In this document: positions 1 through 11,364 of the stretch, piece after piece
Position numbering within the stretch: the first letter of the stretch is position 1
How the letters are laid out: every line of letters begins with the position of its first letter
Origin: Takakia lepidozioides
Taxonomy: Eukaryota > Streptophyta > Takakiopsida > Takakiales > Takakiaceae
NCBI GenBank assembly: GCA_030704615.1
Contig: CM060731.1
Coordinates: 81,264,756-81,328,755 of the forward strand
Reading direction: 5' to 3'
Length of the DNA: 64,000 nt
The notes under the pieces: model-generated
Seen by the model: only the letters and a program-made list of their open reading frames with translations
What the model was told of the DNA's origin: nothing
The model's database searches: none
Translations under genes and position numbers: made by a program

Positions 1-253
1 CCTATTAGATGATCCTGGCTGATTTATTCGTGTGTTAGCATGTGTGGTGGAGCTATCGCTTCGCGAGAATTCGGACAAGTTTGGTGGAAGTTCCCTGATT
101 GTGTTTTAGTCCTTCTCTTTCCTAGGCCCCCGAGTTTGTTGTGTTTCGGCTACTGCACTCCGGTGTGACTATTGGCTTAAGCCTCAAGGCTTGATTTGGC
201 TGTCCATGAGTAGTAACAAATGAGGTGAAGGTATCCCTGGCTAGAAATCATAG
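1..253. other. Unassigned left edge, probably retroelement remnant
   Basis: No coding frame that I can recognise. It directly precedes the integrase relic and ends with an in-frame TAG at 251-253, so it may be decayed pol sequence, but no RT or RNase H motif can be seen. Confidence 0.3.
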
Positions 254-1590
254 GTGCAGGCACTCCAGACCACCTTCTTTAAAACCCATTGTCTACCTCT
301 TATGTGCAGTGCAGTCATAGATGATCAGCTACATGATGCGCTACTCCAGCAATGCCAATCCGGGCGTTCGCCAGCTGGCCTTTCCGAGTTCTTGCGTAAA
401 CAAATTCTCTATCATGTGTCTACTCACCGTTTTATGGGTGATAAGCTTTTCAAGGAGCTCACTAGAGGAGAAGTGTCATGCTACTTGGAGGTGCCACCAG
501 GGAGCCAACTGAATGCTTTATTGGAGCGTTTCCATTGTTCCTTATATGCAGGTCACCTTGGCATCAAGAAAACTGTGGCCCGCATCCAAGAGGTATACTG
601 TTGGCTGGGAATTCACCGAGACGTCACCGAGTTCATCTCTAAGTGTGAAGGTTGTCGTGCTAACATTGCTCTCCTTAGGGCCCGGATCTTGTATGAGCTG
701 CAGCCTTTGCCTGTCACCCATGCTTTTGCTCGTGTTGGCATTGACTTAGTAGGACCCCTTGCACTCACATCAAAGGGTCGAAGCTACCTTTGTGTTGCTA
801 CCAACTACTTGACTTAGTGGGTAGAAGTCCGGCCTTTGCGTTCCAAGGCTAGTGATGATGTAGCTCAGTTCTTCTTCAATGAGATCCTTATGCGGCATGG
901 GTGTCCTCGGGAGATACTAACGGATCAGGGCAAAGAGTTTTGTAACCAGCTCTTCACGGTGGTTTGCTTCAACTTTGGTGTCAAGCATTCCACCACCGCC
1001 CCATACCATCCCCAGACCAATGGCCTTACGGAACGCTTCAACCAAACACTTTGCCGAATGTTGTAGAAGAATGGCGCACTTACTAGGGAGTGGGATACCT
1101 TTCTTCCCCCTATTCTCTTTGCTTATCGCACCGCCATGCATGCTAGCACCAAGAAGACTCCTTTTGAGTAGTTGTATGGTCGCAAGTGTGTCTCTCCTTT
1201 GCATTCTACCCCTCTTATCTCTACTGTTGCTGATCCGGTTGATCTTGAGACCTTTGTTGAAGATCTTCATGCTCGCCATGCGGTGTCTATCCATGATGCC
1301 AAGACGAACATTGGTAAGGCTCAACTAACCCAAGCCCGTAATTTTAACAAGCGTGTCAAGTATTCTAACCTGTTTCAGGTGGGACAGACCGCGTGCGTTC
1401 GATTACAGCATGGCAAGCATGCATGCAAATCTAAGCTCAAGATCGACGGTCCATACTTGATCTATCAGATTTTACGTGGGCGACGTGCTCTTCTTCTTCC
1501 CCAATGCTGTTTCCTTGACGGACTTGGTGCACTCCAAACTAGTTTTTGATCTCACGTGTATCAATGTGGAGGGGCGCACGGTGGGGTGAT
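254..1590 (+). pseudogene. Ty3/gypsy integrase, decayed
   Basis: Would insert retroelement cDNA into the chromosome. One frame reads as integrase from 254 to 1549: an HHCC zinc-binding region (FHCSLYAGH, then CEGC near 650), then the catalytic core with Asp in GIDLVGPL, Asp in LTDQGKEF and Glu in LTERFNQ, i.e. the DDE triad is intact. The frame is broken by three stops, all TAG, at 815, 1064 and 1169; glutamine codons would fit at each. Near 1475-1500 the frame shifts and the expected C-terminal text (LVHSKL) continues in another frame to about 1590. There is no credible ATG start; this is the 3' part of a pol gene whose 5' part lies left of the window or has been lost. Family assignment is secure; activity is not expected. 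Confidence 0.88.
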
Positions 1591-2980
1591 ATCTGGATCT
1601 TTTTAGCGATCTACTTCAGCTTACTTCACCTCTCTTCTCAGCAGCTTACTCTTAGTTTGCGGCTGATGCCTCTTAGGGTCCTCGGACTTGGCCTCTCTAG
1701 GACTTCGAACATTTTATGACATCTCACCATTTGTACTCCCTGCACGGTTTTCCTAGCCAAGGATTTTGTCCTCGGCCCAACTTGCAGGTACCAGGTTTTC
1801 TCTTAGTAGGTTTTTTCACCCAGCAGTGGAGGGTGCTATATTTTTCATTATTTGTTTTCCTTCGCGGAGCTCAGGATTTTTTGTGGGGGGTAGGCTTCAC
1901 AGATGTAAAGCCCCATATTTGCTTACGCCTGGAAATAACCCGTTTCATCCAAAACGGCGATACACATTCAAAGTATATTTTTTTGGCGTATAAAGCCTTT
2001 AATCCGTTACAATGATGTTTAGGTTAGGGTTAGTTTAGGCTGGTGGCTTGATCATGGCCCTTCATTAGATCTAGGGCTGCAAGGCAGCACTGTGGACTTG
2101 GGTCTATAAAGCCTCGCCACGCGGCGGGCCACTACGGTTAGGGTTTTTGTATAAAGACGGCGCCCTGACATAAGGTCAGGGCGGTGTACTCAGGTGTTGG
2201 TGTACATGTGATTTTGGGTGTACAAGTTTTTGGATGAGAGCTGCTTAGTGTCTGATTCGTGTGTTTGATCCTCCTCTCGCGCGCTGCTTGCTCTTTCCGC
2301 TCGCCCCTTTGTTGTGCAGCTTCGCTTCTTGAGAGGAAAGGAGTATATGCTTCAGGCTTGTTTTAAGGCTTCACATGGCATTGTACATATTCTCATGATG
2401 TACTTTGTATTCATTCAATTCACCAATTGATATTGTGAATATTTTTTCTTGCTGCTCATCTTTCACGACTTTGCATATGTGATTTGAACACACTTAAGCA
2501 CATGTGGACCAAGGATGATCTTGAATCAAGTTCATTCAATCGGTCATTCAAGTGATGAACGCAGCTACGTGTTGTAGAGACGGAAAATTATGTTTCGTCT
2601 GCATATGATTTTTTTTTTAATTCCATTCTCAAGCCATATATTCTAATGACAGTGTGTGCAATGTGCGTGCAAAATTTGGTAGTGAACAAAAGTCATTTGC
2701 AAAACCATATTTTATTCCCCTCATTTGCACTCCAAAGTTGGGTTCTTTTCAACTTCATGCACTACGCATAAAGAGTTCTATAAATGTGAGTGAAGAAAAC
2801 ATTTTATTTATTTTTTATTTTTTTGTCCAATCTTTTGCATGGATGTAGTGGTGCAATTGTTGAATTCACAGAACAAAATAGAGCCAAAAATAAAATCATT
2901 ATGTAGCCAAAATCCACAATCCTAGATATTATAAATCCAATTTATATCTATTTAAATTTCATTTTAATTCCTTAATTCAG
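1591..2980. other. Non-coding, possibly the 3' LTR region of the preceding element
   Basis: A G-rich tract (1883-1893) resembling a polypurine tract is followed by TGTAAAG at 1904, and TATAAA motifs occur near 2104 and 2150. These would fit a 3' LTR, but no partner LTR is present in the window, so the borders are guesses. The rest, to 2980, is AT-rich with no supported gene. Confidence 0.3.
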
Positions 2981-2989
2981 AATTGGCCC

Positions 2990-3130
2990 GTCGCTTTCAT
3001 AAAGCGACCATCTGGGAGTCGCTTCTCCTGATCCGACCTCTGGGAGTCCTAAAAGCGACGCCCTGGGCGTCGTTGTGAAGTCGTAATATAGTTTTTAGGA
3101 ACCGATCAGTCGCTTAATATAAGCGACCCC
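2990..3130. repeat. Cluster of short GTCGCTT palindromes
   Basis: Four imperfect inverted repeats lie within 140 bp: GTCGCTT-n4-AAAGCGAC near 2999, a second GTCGCTT, GACGCC-ctg-GGCGTC near 3057, and GTCGCTT-n5-AAGCGAC near 3111. This looks like a small hairpin-rich MITE or satellite fragment. No coding content. Confidence 0.55.
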
Positions 3131-3741
3131 GATGTTCATCCATAATGTTGATAAACATTTTCCATGCTTGATTCTTAACTTCAATATCTACCTATATCAA
3201 CCGTCGAATTGTCAATCAAATAAAATGTCCAAGAGGTATGGACTTTTGAACACGACAACTGTGGACTATTACCGCTTCAAATGGAAATACATGGACTCAA
3301 AATAAGCCATTGTGTCTTTGGTGTATTGCTTTGAAATTTTAAAAGGTAAGGAGGCCAATTTAGAGAACATTCTAGATTTCAATTTAAAATGACAATATCA
3401 GGTGTAATTTACTACCTATGGACTAATATGAGTGTTATATATAAGTGGATCTGTTCTAGTTTAGTACAACTTGTATTTTGGGCTTTTGAGGTGTCATATC
3501 CTACTGCAAATGATACAAAAATATAAGCTACAATGGCTTGGTTGTATATGGACAAATTGATGTAAATTCTAATTTTTGATATATGAAATCTTATTCAAAT
3601 TAAAGACTAAAATTTATAGTAAACATTATCTTTGATGTTTGGAGTAAGACCGTTTACTAAAAATGTTAAATATACCATTGTGTAGCATCATTTGAAATTA
3701 TTGGGGGGAGTATCGTCAACTTTAAGTTTGGTCATGGACTT
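3131..3741. other. AT-rich gene-free stretch
   Basis: No reading frame, RNA gene or repeat structure that I can support. Confidence 0.5.
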
Positions 3742-3993
3742 CTATGGAAGGCAACATCTGCCTGAGACCAAATCTCTTTTAGCCATGCTGTTTAACACTT
3801 GACTAACATCCTTCATGCCCCCGCATTTGGCATACATGTCTACAAGGGCATTCTCCAAATTGATGTATGGGACAATTCCAGCTTTCATAATATCAGCATG
3901 GACCTCTTTGTCTTTCTTCAGGGCTCCTAGGCTGGCATAAGCATTGTCCCTTCCCCGCGCTGCAAAACACCTCTCCCGGTTATTTTCGGGCAT
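3742..3993 (-). pseudogene. Pentatricopeptide repeat (PPR) protein fragment
   Basis: PPR proteins bind organellar RNA through tandem motifs of about 35 residues. The 83-residue frame contains the typical plant PLS-class text LGALKKDKEVHADIMKAG followed by NALVDMYAKCGGMKDV and MAKRDLVS, i.e. most of two repeat units. After RDLVS the normal WNAMI continuation is absent, and upstream the frame loses similarity, so only a fragment survives. No mitochondrial presequence or E/DYW tail is seen. It may be a gene relic or captured piece beside the transposon that begins at about 4150. Confidence 0.75.
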
Positions 3994-4149
3994 TTTGGGC
4001 AGGGAAAACGACGATGAGGAGAGAGCTTGGTGGACGATTCACGGAGTCGGGCGGTCAACATATATATGGATTACAAAATGTTAAGCAGACATCGTTGCAC
4101 GGGAATTCCGGACTGAAACGACCACTTCCATAAACTCGTCAAGCTGAAG

Positions 4150-4665
4150 GGAACATAATTAATATATGAATCGAGACGTTTGATTGTTTTGCTTTGTTTT
4201 GTAGCGTCGTTGAGATCTCCCAAATCGCGGGGGCCCAGCGTTGGTGCTTGGTGCCGTTGGAAAGCCCTCGATGAGGAGGGGTGCACCGGCTTGGTCTCAT
4301 GATTTTTAAACCAGTGGTATGGGAGATGTGGAATTCCAAGTACTTTGGGTCGCTGAAAATTCGCAAAAAAATAGCAAAGTGGGCTTTCCTAGAGCAATGA
4401 TTGGCCCTTCACGTAGAAGATTTGGAATTTCAAGTGCTTTTGATCGCTGGAAATTCCCGAAAAAAAACAAAGTGGATATATCAACATATGAAGCCTCGAC
4501 AGGGGCAATTGCAAAAATAGCAAAGCGGGCTTTGGGATTGCACTTGGAATTAGGTGACATTGGACACTAAAGGTCGCACTTGGGCCTCTACATGGGAGAC
4601 GCACATGGCTACATAGGAGATTGCACTTGGGCCTAGATTTCAATTCTTCACACACGAGATCTGCA
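4150..4665 (+). repeat. Left inverted arm of the 4.15-6.76 kb element
   Basis: This is the inverted counterpart of 6133-6760. Besides the collinear match it contains two internal copies of a block reading (A/C)AAAGTGGGCTTTCC-like text, so the arms are themselves made of subrepeats. Confidence 0.65.
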
Positions 4666-4692
4666 TAGAAATATGAATTTATGTTTGCCCAA

Positions 4693-5952
4693 CTAAAGCC
4701 TCTTTTCCATCGAACTGTCCACATATGCTTTAAAATCTGGAACCTCTTGAATGATTTGAGGAATGAATTGCAGATCTTGAGAGATCGTAAAATGCCTCAT
4801 ATGATCGGACAGAACGTACGTGCTGTTTTCCTTTAATTTCTTAGACAGATAACTAAAGAATCCATCAATGTCCTCATGAATGTGGCCTACCATAAGAAAT
4901 CCCATTTGAATCTCCTCAAACACTCCTCTTGCAGTTAAAAGCGACAGAAATGCAAGCATCCACCTGTTTTTGTTCTCATTCCCGTAGTTGTCCATCTGGA
5001 GGTAGAATCTTCGCGGAAGCAAAACTGCTCATTTCTTCTCCTTTTCGCCGAAGGCTTTGACAGAGTGTCCAGACACCTAGATTTACCCTTCATGAGAATT
5101 TCAAAAAAAGAATTATGAGGTGGGTAGTCAAAGATGTTACTATTTTCGCGACAAGTTGGCTTCTCTAATTGGCGGAGGCATCTTGCAGCCAGAGACCCAA
5201 TCGTGAAGTTCGGGTCTCCTGGCCAGAAGTCCAGCAAGTATTGCCCGTAGGCTCCAATCTCCGTGACCGTGGGTGACCATGCCGCTAAACGAGATTGGAA
5301 GCTGACCTAAGCTGAAGACCATCTTGTTTATCATCTGCAACCTTGGAATAGTTGTCTTATGATGATCCACCTTGTCACATGAATGATGCAGAGGAACTCG
5401 GACCGCATCATGGCTGACTCATTCCTCCAGCTATAATAGAATCTCTTGCAAGACTCCTAATCTGCCTGAGGTGTTTATAAAAAGCTTTCATGTGAGAGAC
5501 CTGTTCATTGCTCCGTTTGACGGACTTCTTGATAAGGTCTAAGTTGAGCATCACACACTCTGTGCATTTGGCAAATATGTTTCCACTTTTTCTAACCTCG
5601 ATATTGGGAAAAATCCGGTGTCCGATTCTGCTGACTGCGGCTTGGGAGATTGGCTTCAATTCAAAAAAAAAAATTGTCTGCGCCACAAAAAAGAGGAAAT
5701 GAACCTCGCGCAATCACTCAAGGTTCCATAACGAGACGTCTGAAACCCTACGAAGACACAAAATTAGAAAGGTATTAAGAAGAAGAACTTTGAAATGATA
5801 TATAGAGAAGAATAGTTCATTTCATTACACTTATCTCGAACTTTTTTCCAATTCAATTCAGGTGGCAGAACTGGAAGTGTATCTCTCCGTCCTTCACCAA
5901 TACACCGGGTCTTGTGAGGCATGAGATCGGAGTTTCCGTTTACAATAGACAC
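4693..5952 (-). pseudogene. DUF7869-like putative transposase, frameshifted
   Basis: Reading right to left, the pieces are: 5713-5408, with a Cys-containing segment (FAKCTECVMLNLDLIK) and YKHLRQIRSLARDS; 5370-5140, with IPRLQMINKMVFSLGQLPIS and HGHGDWSLR; and 5022-4693, with LPRRFYLQMDNYGNENKNR, then GFLMVGHIHEDIDGFFSYLS. The Asp in QMDN and the His/Glu/Asp cluster in VGHIHEDID recall a DDE-type nuclease core found in uncharacterised eukaryotic proteins that I associate with DUF7869. At least two frame changes separate the pieces. A possible upstream exon lies at 5952-5764. The name rests on remembered motif similarity, so the family is likely but not certain. Confidence 0.65.
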
Positions 5953-6360
5953 TAAGGTAGCATGTGTTGTTGGCCCAAGTGTCCAGTGTCATCTAAGGCC
6001 AAGTGCAACTAGGGTAGCATGTGTCATTGGCGCAAGTGTCCCAAGTGTCATCTAAGTCCATGTGCAATCCCCTATGTATCCAAAGACCCTACAGTTTGGG
6101 AGATCTAGGGCAGCCTGTGCCATTGGCCCATATGTGAAGAATTGAAATCTAAGCCCAAGTGCAATCTCCTTTGTATCCAAGTGCTTCTCCCATGTAGAGG
6201 CCCAAGTGTTACCTCCAATGTCCACTGTCATCTAAGTCCAAGTGCAATCTCCTTTGTATCCAAGTGCTTCTCCCATGTAGAGGCCTAAGTGTGACCTCCA
6301 ATGTCCACTGTTATCTAAGTCCAAGTGCAATACCCTATGTATCCAAAGACCTACAGTTAA
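5950..6360 (+). repeat. Subterminal tandem repeats (GTCCAAGTGCAATC family)
   Basis: Phrases such as CTAAGTCCAAGTGCAATC, CCAATGTCCACTGT and CTTCTCCCATGTAGAGGCC recur two to four times in divergent order. Subterminal direct repeats of this kind are common transposase-binding regions in class II elements. Confidence 0.6.
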
Positions 6361-6760
6361 TTGGAGATCTCCATGTCATTGCCCACTTTGGTATTTTTGC
6401 AATCTCTCCTGTCGAGGCTTCATATATTGATATATCCACTTTGCTATTTTTTGCAAATTTTTAGCGACAAAAAGTACTTGAAATTCCAAATCTCCAACAT
6501 GAATGGCCAATCATTGCTCCAGGAAAGCCCACTTTGCTATTTTCGCAAATTTTCAGCGTCCAAAAGTACTTGAAATTCGACATCTCCCACACTGCAAGTC
6601 CAAAAATCATGAGACCAAGCCGGTGCACCCTTCCTCATCGAGGTTTGCCAACGGTACCAAGTATCAGGCCTGGGGGCCCCGTGGTTTGGGACATCTCAAT
6701 GTCACAACACAAACAATATAAACAAACAAATTACCTTGCTTCATATATTGATCCCCCCTG
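6133..6760 (+). repeat. Right inverted arm of the 4.15-6.76 kb element
   Basis: This is the reverse-complement partner of 4150-4665 and ends in text matching the left arm's ATGAGACCAAGCCGGTGCACC block near 6610. It is longer than the left arm because of extra copies of the GTGCAATC subrepeat. Confidence 0.65.
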
Positions 6761-6779
6761 TATCCAGAGACCCTCATGT

Positions 6780-6965
6780 TTGTAGGGAGATATAGGCCTA
6801 GGGTAGCATGTGCCATGGCCCTTTGTGTGAACAATTGAAATCTAAGCCCCAGCGCAATCTCCTCTGTATCCAAGTGCTTCTCCTTATATGTAGAGGCCCA
6901 AGTGTGACCTCCAGTGTCCAATGTCATCTATATCCAAGTGCAATCCGCTATGCATCCAAACCTTG
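6780..6965 (+). repeat. Extra direct copy of the right-arm subrepeat
   Basis: Matches 6110-6355 in the same orientation (AGGGTAGCATGTGCCAT, GAAATCTAAGCCC, TAGAGGCCCAAGTGTGACC). It is either part of the terminal region or the relic of a second insertion. Confidence 0.55.
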
Positions 6966-6984
6966 CAGTTTGGGCAGGGTTGCA

Positions 6985-7045
6985 CACGTCAGTGACGTCA
7001 TGTCACGTCGGACCTGACGCTGACGCGACCAACGTCACGTCAGTT
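6985..7045 (+). repeat. Dense ACGT-core (TGACGTCA/CACGTCA) cluster
   Basis: Within 60 bp there are five CACGTC/GACGTCA-type motifs, including one perfect TGACGTCA palindrome. In plants these are bZIP-type binding sequences. No gene start is evident next to it, so it may simply be a short repeat. Confidence 0.4.
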
Positions 7046-7189
7046 TTGCCGAAAAATCAGTAAAACATGAGTTAGGTGAAAAATATGTCACGTAGGTGGA
7101 CACGTTGTATTCTAGGCGACACCTTGGCAAGTGAATGAATTGTTTTATAAATCACTCCATCCGCCAATATTTGTAAAATCATTATTGTT

Positions 7190-7735
7190 AAATTGGTGCG
7201 ACCTCCAAATGGTGGTGGTTGCAGAATTTTTTTATTTTTTAATAGTTGCGACCACCAGCAGAGGGGTTGTCGCAGCATTTTTGTTTTTTAAAAATAAATG
7301 CGACCACCAGCAGGGGTGGCCGTATTTTTTTCTTTTAACGCTACTGGTGGTCGCACAATTTTTATTTTATTTGTAATAGGTGCGACCACCATCAGGGGGG
7401 TGGTCGCAACATTTTTCTATTTTTTAATATCTGCGACCACCAGCATGGGGGTGGTCCCAGCATTTTTCAGTGTTTTTAATAGGTGCGACACCAGCAGAGG
7501 GGGTGGTCGCAGCAATGTTTTTTATTTTTTATTTTTGAATCTCTGTGACCACGAGTATGGGGGTGGTCGCAGCATTTTTGTTTTTTTTAATAGGTGCGAC
7601 CACCAGCAGGGCGGTGGTGGCAACAATTTTCTGTTTTTTAATATCTGCGACCACCAGCATGAAGGTGGTCGAAGCAGTTTATTTAAAAAAAAAACATGCG
7701 ACTTCCTCGTGCGGCCTAGAGAGGTCGCAACATTT
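7190..7735 (+). repeat. Left GCGACCACC...GGTGGTCGC hairpin array
   Basis: About 11 units, spaced roughly 50-55 bp apart, at about 7199, 7248, 7299, 7345, 7381, 7431, 7482, 7542, 7594, 7646 and 7706. Each has arms TGCGACCACC and GGTGGTCGCA around a short AGCAGGGG-type loop, followed by an ATTTTT-rich spacer. Arm changes are frequent. There is no coding role. Confidence 0.85.
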
Positions 7736-7797
7736 CATTCTGAATCGTCGATCGTGTGAGGCTTGGAGGCTGGAGGGTATATAAGGTGGTTATCAGC

Positions 7798-8650
7798 TCA
7801 AATTTTATCGATGAAACTGGTCAACAACCCTGCTTGATAACGTGCATTTTTTCTCTTCCCGCTTGTGTCAACAGATCCCAAAAATTGTTCCCCCGCACGA
7901 CAGACCAGCATGATATTGAACAGTGGTCGATTAGTAACAGAACTCCAACCGTCCGCACATATAGTGCTTCCATATTTCCGGAGAGAATCACCTGTCTTTT
8001 CATTCACCTTTGGGTGAGGTCAGACATAGCCTCTTCTATCAATCCTGTGTGGAGATCACGATAACTCGGAGGTGTGTATGTGGACTTGGAATCGGACGTG
8101 GCTTTGACAGCAGCCACAAACGCATGAAGCCTCGAGACATTGACGGAATATTGGCCCTAGAGAAAATTGGGCTCACTTCTTATCTAGAGTCCTCTTGTGC
8201 GACAAATTTAAGCCTTATTGCATTGATTGTTGCCTCAATGGTCTGGTCTGTACAAGTGCTGGCGTACAATCGGGTGTTGCTCCTGACCCACCGGCTTCTC
8301 CACGAATAGCAGACGCCTCGCAAGAATCCCCCTGGGTACAACTCTAAGGGACATTTTGATTCGAACCTGGAGTATTTGGCTCAGAAGCCGCGGCCACATC
8401 AAGAGATAGTGGGATATTGTCTCCACATTGGGCAAAGTGGGCTTTCACTCGCATGGAGGCTTTTGGGCACAAACTAACCCCTGCATTCTTCCCATCTATG
8501 TAGCCGAGGTGATATAACATGCGTTCTTTGCGACCCGCCAGCTTCAATGCACAAAGATTGCATTGAACTCCGTCCTTTTTGTGCGGGTCTACGGTGAATC
8601 AAAGGATCCACTCCTCCCTCATCCTCACACCCAAAACCCTAACCACAGAC
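7798..8650 (-). pseudogene. hAT transposase, N-terminal half (BED-like finger and DUF659), inverted
   Basis: On the minus strand 8575-8344 carries a BED-like Cys pair (QCNLCALKLAGRKERM) followed by a histidine region, and 8007-7798 carries a DUF659 segment (YGSTICADGWSSVTNRPLFN, then VDTSGKRKNARYQAGLL). DUF659 is the first part of the RNase H-like transposase core of this hAT group. The segment stops exactly where the plus-strand half beginning near 8820 would continue, so the two look like one gene split by an inversion. Frame breaks lie between the finger and DUF659. It cannot encode a transposase as it stands. Confidence 0.75.
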
Positions 8651-8814
8651 TTAAGCTTGAACGAAGAACACTAGTGTCATTGGTAGATTTGCCAAGAGCA
8701 ATAGAAATTGGAACAGAATGCGATGGCCCAAAACTACGGCATCAATCGAAGTGGATCAATGCACCATGTAGTATTGTGCTTTTCGACAACTTGTTGTAGT
8801 GGCGCTGGTGGAAG

Positions 8815-10717
8815 CCACAACACGGACAATGCATCTAACATGGTTAATATGGCTGATATTTTGATGGTACGATATCCCCATCTATATTACCAAGGGTATG
8901 CTGCTCATATCTTTGATCTCCTTTTGGAGGATAGGGGAAAAGAATCATGGATGAAACAACTAGTAAAAAGGGCAAAGTCGGTTGTGATGTTCATTCGTAC
9001 ACATCACATCCCTCTGGCATTGTTTAGAAAACATGAACCCAAATACAGCCTTAGGAACCCGGGTGAAACCCGCTTTGCCACAAAAAATTTGATGGTGGAT
9101 CGACTGGTGACTGTGAGGGCGGGTCTGGAGCAGGTGATCATTGACCCTCAATGGGATGCGTATGTGGGTACCTTACGCGACTCTCGTAAGTCCAAGTTTT
9201 TGAGCAAAAGTCGGAGGGTCCGCGCAATCATTCGCTCCGACAATTTCTGGACGAAATGTGCAAATTTTGTGTACATGGTGGAGCCGGTGTTGATTGCTTT
9301 GCGGGAGTTTGATGGAAAACAACCAATAATGGGTAAAACATGGTTGATATTGGAAAACCTTGAGAAGCACGTGCAATCCTTGAGGCGTCTTCCATTTTCT
9401 ATGGACGATGATTTGGCGGCAAGGACCGAGGATGCATTTTACGACCGCAAACGGATGATTCGCACGGACTTGCATTATGCGGGGGCCTTGCTGAATCCAT
9501 TCTTGCTGGACAATACGGATTTGAAAGACGATGTGGATGTCAAAGCAGGGCTTGTACGGGTCATCATGCAACTCGCGCCCTTGAACATGGCAGAGCGAGC
9601 TTTGTCCGAGTCCCAGTGCTTCTCGGATCGCCAGAATCCTTTCCATGACATGCCGGATCCAAAAGCAATGAACATGTTGCCACATGAATGGTGTGATCTG
9701 ATTAGAGCTGGAGCAAGAACGTTAGCTCCCATTGCAAAGCGTATTCTTGCTCAAGTGTGTTCTGCCTCGTCCTGTGAGCAGAACTGGAGTAGTCACTCGT
9801 TTGTTCACAACAAGATTCGGAACAAGTTGAATCCTGTCAGGGCTGACAAATTGGTTTATGTCTACACGAATTGTAGGCTACTACGAGAGATGACAACAAG
9901 TGACGCATCTGCATGGTACGAGAAGAATCTGTTGTCTGAAGAATGTGCCTCAGAGGACCAATCTAGCAGCAATGATGACACTGACGCCGCGAGGGACTTC
10001 GACTCCAATGGTTGGGATGGGTCCGATGATGTGGGCAATCCTCCACATGACCCATATGAATTTAATGATGATGATGTTGCAATGTATCCATCATTCGATG
10101 ACCTTGTTGTTGATGAACTGCGACATGGTGTCATCCCAATTGCAGACCCCCTTCCCCCAGTGGAGCACACTCTCAACAATGAAGTTGAGGTCAACTCTCC
10201 CCCACCACGAGTTCCACGGACTGCGGGAGATGTGCAGGTCGAATCGTCGGATGATGACAACCGGCCGTTGTCATTCCTTCACCGACATCGTGCCCCTGTG
10301 AACCGTGCTTCATCTCACGCCGCTCCATCTCAAGCCGCTCCATCCCATGCTGGTCCATCTAGTCTCTCTCCCCCTCATGTAATTCCTTCCATTACTACTC
10401 CGATCCTGGGAGATGTTTCTTCTGCTGCGGGACTTCTGCAAGTCGAACCATCGGATGACGACGACCGGCCATTGTCGTTTCATCTGGCCCGATGACGTCC
10501 GCATGTAAATCGTGCTCCCTCGACCCTCACTGGTCCATCTCATGCCCTTTCCTCTTATGTCGGCCCCTCTGATGTACGTGCGAGTAGCCTTCCTCATACG
10601 AGACCTGCTCCAAGGCCACCACAAAATCCGAGACAAGCCCAGAAACGGCAGAGAATTGTGCAACCTTTTGTTGGTGACCGACCTGGAACAGGCCTGATAC
10701 CCGTTGTTGTATTTATG
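8815..10717 (+). pseudogene. hAT transposase, C-terminal half with dimerisation domain
   Basis: Similarity begins at TDNASNM (about 8822), the second catalytic-Asp region of this hAT group, and runs without a stop through YYQGYAAHIFDLLLED to the hAT C-terminal dimerisation domain at about 9725-9890 (ILAQVCSASSCEQNWS, then NKIRNKLNPVRADKLVYVY). A long acidic and Ser/Pro-rich tail follows, with two related blocks (DVQVESSDDDNRPLSF and LLQVEPSDDDDRPLSF). A TGA at 10,493 interrupts the tail and the same frame continues to a TGA at 10,717; CGA to TGA would explain the stop. The open frame upstream of 8815 has no ATG and no similarity. The DNA-binding N-terminus is on the other strand. Confidence 0.85.
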
Positions 10718-11195
10718 ATATGAGTGGAAATCGACCAGAGAGACAACTGAACGTACTCCGAAATGAAAAAACAGATGGAGATCATGATTCTAGCACTGAT
10801 CATGAGAACGGGGGTGAAGTGAGTGGGGACGAAGATTTTGTACTAGGCGTGAGATCATACCATCGTCGTCGTGCCAGACGGAACTAGGTACAACTATAAC
10901 TGCTGTCACATGATGTGTAGTATGTTTCCATGGATATCCATGTTTCAATCTGGGTACATGCATACGTGTACGGAAATAAAAATGGTGGAATATATGTACC
11001 CAAGAAATGGTTTGGTGGTTGTGCGTGTGTTTGTGTTTCGTCATTACCTTTACATTGTTGATTTCCTATTATGATTTCGAAAGCCACAAAGGCCAGATGC
11101 AGCTCCCAACATCCATCTTCCCCTTCACAAATCCATGGGGAGTCGATACATGTGCTTTTCATCTGCCTCTCCAAACATACATACAGGTGCAAGGA
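10718..11195. other. 3' flank of the hAT relic
   Basis: No supported gene. It lies between the transposase tail and the right hairpin array and is probably untranslated and non-coding element sequence. Confidence 0.4.
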
Positions 11196-11364
11196 CCCAA
11201 CCTCCTGGTGGTCGCACCTATTTTAAAAAATATATTGTGCGACCACCAGTAGCGGTCGTCGCAACTGTTAAAAATAAGAAAAAATGTTGCAACCACCCCC
11301 CTGCTGGTAGTCGCACCTATTTACTGATTTAATAGTAGTAAGTTAGTACGTAGTAAGGGGGGGT

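Larger units (their letters stand above)
4150..6760. mobile_element. DNA transposon with long inverted repeats around a DUF7869-like transposase
   Basis: The reverse complement of about 4150-4665 matches about 6133-6760 along most of its length, in collinear blocks (GTGAAGAATTGAAATCTA; GAGGCTTCATAT-TGATATAT; CAAAGTACTTG; ATCATGAGACCAAGCCGGTG), with indels. The arms enclose a minus-strand broken transposase gene. This is the layout of a class II element with long, repeat-rich terminal regions. I could not find exact terminal bases or a target-site duplication, and an extra right-arm block at 6780-6965 makes the right border uncertain. Confidence 0.65.

Noticed and set aside
8708-8815. Start of the hAT C-terminal-half frame
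   Set aside because: It begins at TTG, has no similarity and lies at the inversion breakpoint.
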